From assembly GCA_026936325.1 (NCBI GenBank), contig JAPTHN010000006.1, forward strand, positions 29,467,296 through 29,531,295: a stretch of 64,000 nucleotides of DNA, given 5' to 3'. Position numbers and translations under genes: made by a program. The stretch is from Platynereis dumerilii (lineage: Eukaryota; Annelida; Polychaeta; Phyllodocida; Nereididae). This document shows, piece by piece, positions 58,730 through 64,000 of this stretch. How positions within the stretch are numbered: position 1 is the first letter of the stretch; each line of letters opens with the position of its first letter. The notes under the pieces are model-generated. The model worked only from the letters and a program-made list of their open reading frames with translations, ran no database searches and had not been told where the DNA came from.

Positions 58730-59900
58730 AGGCAGTCAATACCTTGTATTATCTAATTGGGTGGCCAAAATAGCTTGTAGATGCTTCCTTTACCCATGAA
58801 TAAGGTTCTAACATATTTGCACTGGAACTTGCGGCAATTCCTCCATGTAAAACTGCGTCACCACTGAATGTCTTCTGGATTACGTGCATTTGCCCACTTT
58901 TTGAGATCAAACCACAACACCTCGATGGGATTCACATCTGGGATTTGGCTAGATCATTCTAAAAGCTTGTATTTATTTTAATCAATTTAGGATTTTGTTG
59001 ACACACTTGTGTGTTTGTGATTTTTGTCCTGCCTGCTGGAACACCCAAGAGCACTTTAAATCAAGCTATACTTCAGCAATTGGACAACATTATCTCCTAG
59101 GATATCAAAATAGAGCTTCGAATTCATGATTCCTTCTACATGAACCAGTTTTCCAGTTTCTGATGAGGCAAAAAATTCATTCTGCATGATATTCCAACCT
59201 TCATGCTTCACTATTGGCACCAGGTTCTCCTCTTGGAAAGCTGTGTTCCCATTGCAGCAAATGTATCGGTTGTTCATCTGACCTTAGAATTCAATTTCAG
59301 GATCGTCTGTCCAAAGAATATATTAGCCAAAGTGTCTTCTTATTTATCAAAATGCCTCTGGGCAAAGTGTAGGCCTTGCTTCCTTGTGTTTTTTCATCAG
59401 TATGGGCTTGTTTCTGGGCATTCTGGCAGTGAGGCCTTCTTTATTCAAATGCCTCCATAAATTAACATGTAGACATGTATTCCAGATGATATCAGTTGCT
59501 CTTGTAATTCTGTTAGGGTATTTTTCTGCTTCCTGCATTAATTTCTTGGATGTTCTTCAAGACATATTTGCTGGGTATTCCCATCCTGCTTGATGACTTT
59601 GTGTATTTTTGCTCCTCAAATTTGAATAAAACTTCCAGACGGTAGACATGTGAACCCCATGCTGTACAGAAATATTCTTATATATCCAAATTTGTCATTG
59701 TAGGTGTAAATAATAGTATTTTTTAGCCTTTTGGACAGTTCCTAAGTTATTGGCATGGCAACTGACCAATCACTCACACCATAATGACTCGATTAAGCAA
59801 GTTTAAGGATAATCAATTGTAAGTACTGCTGAGGAGGATGGAAATGAAAATAAAGGCGCCAAAATCAACCAGACGGAACAACAAACATTTTATGGTTGCA
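58730..59900 (-). pseudogene. Tc1-family transposase, decayed
   Basis: Minus-strand pieces in order: LNKEGLTARMPRNKPILMKK then HKEARPT (the region before the catalytic core), SSETGKLVHVEGIMNSKLYF then DILGDN (the VWG...GKLxFVEGxMNxxxYxxIL block), and a worn KHTS segment where the DxKHTS catalytic box should be, followed by the C-terminal helices. Several frameshifts and stops separate these pieces. The enzyme would cut and paste the surrounding TIR element; this copy is dead. The family call rests on block order and spacing. Confidence 0.8.
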
Positions 59901-60147
59901 AGGCAGAAGCAGATTGACCAAAACAGAGGTATAAAGCAATACTAAGGCTAACTATTTTAAGGGTGTACTTACTTTTGCAATGGGTTATTTTTTCATTTGA
60001 GGTCAAAGGTCAAAATGACCTTGATAGTTCAAGAAATCCAAATTACATATTATGTAAGACTTCAAAGAGGTACACTTTATTGCAAAAGTGAGATAATAAT
60101 CATGACCCGATCTTAATTAATGAGCCAAATGCAACAATCCTGCAGGG

Positions 60148-62147
60148 TAGGGTGTGGCTGGTGCCCCTCAAATTAGAAAAAATTGGAGGAGCCCCCTGTA
60201 CCTTTTCATGGTACTGTGGTTTGACCAAAAGGACATGCCTGTGAAGTTTCATGAGATTTAATGAACTTTTACCTTGAGCACAATGCAGTTGAAGTTTACT
60301 GTCATTATGCTAAAAACGGAAATCGCGGTTTTGTATAACTTTGTCAATTTTCATTTTACAATCACATCACTTGTGTCACTGGATAGGTCTCATTTAGACC
60401 TACATTTTGAATACCAACTTCGATGGTTTTTGGATGATTTCATCCATGTATCAATATGAATATAAGTGATTCAGGTTAAATTTTTTTCTTGCCAACCGGA
60501 TATGAGGAAAATCTGAGTCACTTAGAATATTTCAAGTAGTAAATGCATTAATTAGTAAGGAAAAAGTGTTGATTGGATTCAGTTAATTATTTTAGGTATA
60601 TATCATTAATTTAAATGATTACATGCTTTGGTAAAATGTGATTGATCAGAAATTACATGCTGAAAGTTGCATATAAAACATTTGTGATTTCTTTCTTCTT
60701 TTGGAAGACTTTGGTGCACTATCAAATTATAATTATTAAACTTAGACTGCTCTGACTATTATAATGACTATTGTGATGTAGTTATTTGGTCAAGCATGAG
60801 TAAAGACTTCTCAATACTATAAGCCTACTGCATACTGTTAGGTTACCTTGCATAATGCTGTAAGAAGAATTTCCGATGTCTCGTTCTGGAATAGGATGAA
60901 TTATCATATGTTGTTGCTTATCACATTTATATGCATCATAAATCTAGGGATAGCTTCAGGAATCAAATTTCTTTAGTTCATGAAAGAGAAATTTACGTCT
61001 GTTGGCTTATAGTCAGTCGTATGCATTAATGAAGCGGTGATTGTCCGTACTCCGTCACAGTACAGGTAATTCTGTTGTAAAGGTCAAAATGTGAAAGTAA
61101 CATTATTCAATTTCAATGAGAAGACATGGCTAGCAAGGAGCATTACTGATCATGATGAGTTGATGACCTCATAGTCATGCAATGTATCAAAGGGTGTATC
61201 TGACAGTGTACTAGATTCCCATGAGGGAAGACTGATAGATGATTTTGATTAATGAGCTTGTAATTGGTAGACTAATTATGATGACAATGGAACAAGCAAT
61301 GAGGTTAAGAATGCTTGAAACTTTATTCCAACAATAGGACTACAGTAGGTGATCCTTCAATAGCTGGAATCAAACCCAAGATCCGGCTATTGGAAACTCT
61401 TGAGTGCTGACAACGCAGCTAACCCCCTCTGCCCTACAGAATTGTTGGATACATTAATTTCTCACCTTCCTATAACCTGTTACCATCTAATCCATGATTG
61501 GTTTTTGTTTTATTCTGAAGTAAATCTATCATTTATCTATCTGTTATTTTATTTGTATGTGTGTATGCCACTTTGCGCAAGAATAAGGTATTCAATTGAA
61601 TATCACAAATTCTGTGCACCCTGAAATGTGTTATGGCATGGGAGTAACATGAAAAAATTCAAAATTATTCATGGAAATTATACACAACTTAAATGTAACT
61701 TTATTTAACATATCCAAATATTATCAAAATATCTTTGATTGATCAAGATATTGACCTTGCCCTTTTGGTTGATAAATATCATGATTAGCAACATTTTAAA
61801 AATATTTTCTATCCATTTGCAGTATTTTCCCGACAAGAACAGAATTTATAATTGTATATACAGCTTAAAATTGTCTGAGACCATTAATGTTGGTACTCAA
61901 AATGAAGCTCTAATTAGGACAAATTCAGCCATACAAGTTTTATCACTGTGTGACTGATATTGACAAAGTTATAGGAAACCGCGGTTAGCATTAACAAACA
62001 AAAGCCAGAAATCATAACTGCATTGTGCTCAAGGTAAGCATCTTTAGATTTTCATAAAACTTTCCAGAAATATTATGTTGACCAAAACACAGGACCTGAA
62101 AAAGGTACAGCTTGATCCGACAACCTTAGGGCACCAGCCACACCCTA
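60148..62147. mobile_element. hAT non-autonomous element (2000 bp) nested in the Tc1-like element
   Basis: The ends TAGGGTGTGGCTGGTGCCC and mirror are flanked by a perfect 8-bp duplication CTGCAGGG (60140-60147, 62148-62155). Inverted homology continues for about 300 bp (CCTTGAGCACAATGCAGTT near 60272 mirrored near 62020; ATAACTTTGTCAAT near 60336). No transposase is seen. It contains a tRNA-like stretch near 61350. The terminus matches the 985-1652 family. Confidence 0.88.
61345..61440 (-). repeat. tRNA-like (SINE-head) sequence inside the hAT element
   Basis: The minus strand gives GGGGTTAGCTGCGTTGTCAG then GGGTTTGATTCC, a worn A box and a good B box about 45 bp apart. It is not a complete tRNA. 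Confidence 0.45.
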
Positions 62148-62921
62148 CTGCAGGGGTGTACTTACTTTCGAGAGCAACTGTAGTATATAGGTGGACTGAA
62201 GCCATTTGAATGCCCTGATACCTTTTGTCTCTCAATGATTAGTACGGCCGCCCATGAAAGCACTCCATCAATATAATTAAACAAAAACACAAGCCCAAAG
62301 TTATACAAAATATCAAAATATGGAAAAAAAGCATGGTCCTGGTAGTAAATGAATTCAACTGTTAAAAGGACGTCTGCTCATTTTGTTGGACAGGGGCGCA
62401 TTTTCTAGACCTGTTACACAAATTATGGTGCATGATTTTTCTTTTGTGGTAAAATCTCTGTTGAAAGAAATAAAGCAATTTCTTTTAGAAATTGTGGTTG
62501 ACTGGTATTTTAGAAAATCACACATTCGGTTTGTTTTCATTTTTTGGAATCACAAATTTGACATGATTTCACATGATTTTGTCATGAACTTTTGTCAAGC
62601 CTGTAAACTTTGAAAATTTGAGTCAGCTCAAATGATTGAGTGAGATGGTTGCACTATATTTGTTTGAGCTAACATAGCTTGTTGTTTTATGTTATAACTA
62701 GAAATACCCACGGTAAAGGCAGAACTATAATGGCCCATATTAATTGGGAGGGACGATGAAGAAGCAGGGGTTGACTTGAAGTTGTTGAAGCAGTGACATA
62801 AAATGTATGGAAAGAAGCACAGGAATGAATTGTTGGGAGGAGGTATGTCAGACTGTAGCAGAACAGGTGCAGTGCTCAGTGCAGGCCTGTTCTAATGTCT
62901 TCCTTGGTATTTGTTGGCCTG

Positions 62922-62973
62922 GGGAGGGGGGGGGGGGGGATGGGGCAATGGCCTCCCCCTAAATACGCCACTG
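62922..62973. mobile_element. hAT MITE end fragment
   Basis: CCCCCTAAATACGCCACTG is the complement of the common CAGTGGCGTATTTAGGGGG hAT terminus. A G homopolymer precedes it; the other end is absent. Confidence 0.45.
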
Positions 62974-64000
62974 TATTAGTATTAAGTGTGCTTAAAAGAG
63001 ATATGTTGTTTAAGAAGCAATGACTGTAATTGTCATGAGAACTCATAAAAAAGAATTAGCTTGAAGGTTGAGTGAAGATTGCAATATTGAAAGGGTGACT
63101 ATCACTGACACTGCAATGCTATTGGTGATCCTGTTGGAATTGTACATTTTGAAAGGAATATTTGTGAGTGTTATGTTGTATTTGAAGGTGAATAAAGCAA
63201 TTGATGCAATATTATGCAACAGAATGATGCAACAGGCATGAGTGAATTGTAAGAGTTGCATTAATGTAATATACATGGGGTGCAATGTAGATTGGTAGAA
63301 CATTTTATTGCAAACGAAAGAAATATTATAGATGAGGTCCATATAATTACTTAGAAAAAGAAAAGAAAATAATATAGTACAAATAAATTGTTCAAGGCAT
63401 GGTTTTGGGCCTGGGATTAGTTGTGGTTGATTTGTATAACTGAGAAAAACTGGAAACGTTTTTGCATTGATGGTTGGGGAAAACCCATTGGATACTGCAG
63501 ATTGTATTTCTGAGGCGATTTAGAGAATGACAGAAGGAAAGTGAAACATGACATGAGCTTTCCAAGCAGGTTGGAGATCTCTATTTGCAAGGACTGGGGT
63601 TGCCTGAAGGTGGCAGGTGCAGCGATGTATGTGGCGACCTCTAACGGGATTACAGGAAAGCAGATAAGTTGAAGAAGGTGAATGGGGTGAGTGATGGATA
63701 TTACGTGCGTGAGTGGAGCATTGAATCGACGGAAAAGGAGGCATGAGAATTGGTTTGGAAATGATTGCATTTGAAAAGCATGAGGAAAAGAGGAAGTAAA
63801 ATGCATAGTAGGTGGCAAAATGAGTTAGCAGGTTAGCATGCATTGTGCGCAAAGAAATGGGCCAAGGGCTGATGTAAGTTTGTCTGAGGGGGGGCAAAAA
63901 AGGGGATGCTTGGAATGGGGAAATTTGGGTGTTTAGGGGAACTTGATGAAAGGCGGTGACTAAAAATGATGGTATGAGAGGAATCAGGGTTTTTGAAAGG
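62974..64000. other. Purine-rich non-coding stretch
   Basis: The plus strand is strongly G/A biased, producing overlapping minus-strand frames of 99-133 codons (63043-63342, 63417-63818, 63520-63897) rich in Phe, Pro, Leu and Ser. Two of them overlap in different frames and none shows a domain, so I regard them as composition artefacts. The tone is similar to the extra segment at 20405-20965. Confidence 0.4.

Larger units (their letters stand above)
58507..62180 (-). mobile_element. Tc1-like transposon with IR/DR ends, interrupted by a hAT element
   Basis: A perfect 28-bp inverted end (CAGTTGCTCTCGAAAGTAAG then TACACCCC) lies at both extremities, flanked by TA. A second, inner repeat unit (TTGCAAAAGTAAGTACACCC) occurs about 195 bp inside the left end (58703) and, mirrored, near 59960-59982 on the right. 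That is the two-direct-repeats-per-end layout known from Sleeping Beauty and other IR/DR Tc1 elements. Removing the 2000-bp insert and one target copy gives about 1.67 kb, the expected size. Confidence 0.88.

Noticed and set aside
63417-63897. Two minus-strand frames of 133 and 125 codons
   Set aside because: They overlap in different frames in a G/A-biased tract, with low-complexity composition and no domain; most likely a base-composition effect.

Overview
This window looks like a repeat-dense, AT-rich metazoan genome, most likely a marine invertebrate deuterostome (echinoderm or hemichordate grade). The reasons are spliced genes with long introns, a PAN plus sushi secreted protein, a GT10 fucosyltransferase, and many families of DNA-transposon relics (hAT, Tc1/mariner, Chapaev-like, Harbinger-like, MULE-like), LINE pieces and short LTR elements. 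The species is inference. Host coding content is low: I can support two host genes and one orphan signal-peptide exon.

Region by region. 0-4 kb holds hAT MITEs, a Tc1-type foldback fragment and a tandem array of about 186-bp units. 4.25-8.8 kb is a two-exon gene (signal peptide, PAN/apple-like domain, sushi domain) whose 3.8-kb intron is full of ACGTTTG/TTACGTA repeats. 9.8-13.5 kb is a transposon pile-up: a long-arm MITE, two LINE pieces in opposite orientation and a gag-like fossil. 15.0-16.26 kb (minus strand) is an alpha-1,3-fucosyltransferase catalytic exon. 17.2-21 kb holds inverted-repeat elements. 21.4-25.3 kb is a GATA microsatellite split by a foldback element that carries a second foldback, which carries a third MITE. 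26.2-27.7 kb has another MITE and an LTR-pol fossil.

The central feature is a head-to-tail duplication of about 13.2 kb: unit 1 at 28151-41355 and unit 2 at 41357-55345. Unit 2 is larger because a 778-bp hAT element landed in it with a clean 8-bp target duplication; unit 1 keeps the empty site. Each unit carries a 3.1-kb LTR element with 132-bp LTRs. Its only coding region joins a ComEA-like helix-hairpin-helix domain to four CCHC zinc knuckles; no protease, reverse transcriptase or integrase is visible.

55.3-64 kb holds Harbinger-like and other MITEs, a short signal-peptide exon, and a decayed Tc1-like transposon with Sleeping Beauty-type IR/DR ends into which a 2000-bp hAT element has jumped. 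The host genes show no operon-like or pathway link. The main story is layered transposition, recent duplication and possible LTR homogenisation. All calls were made by eye without database searches.
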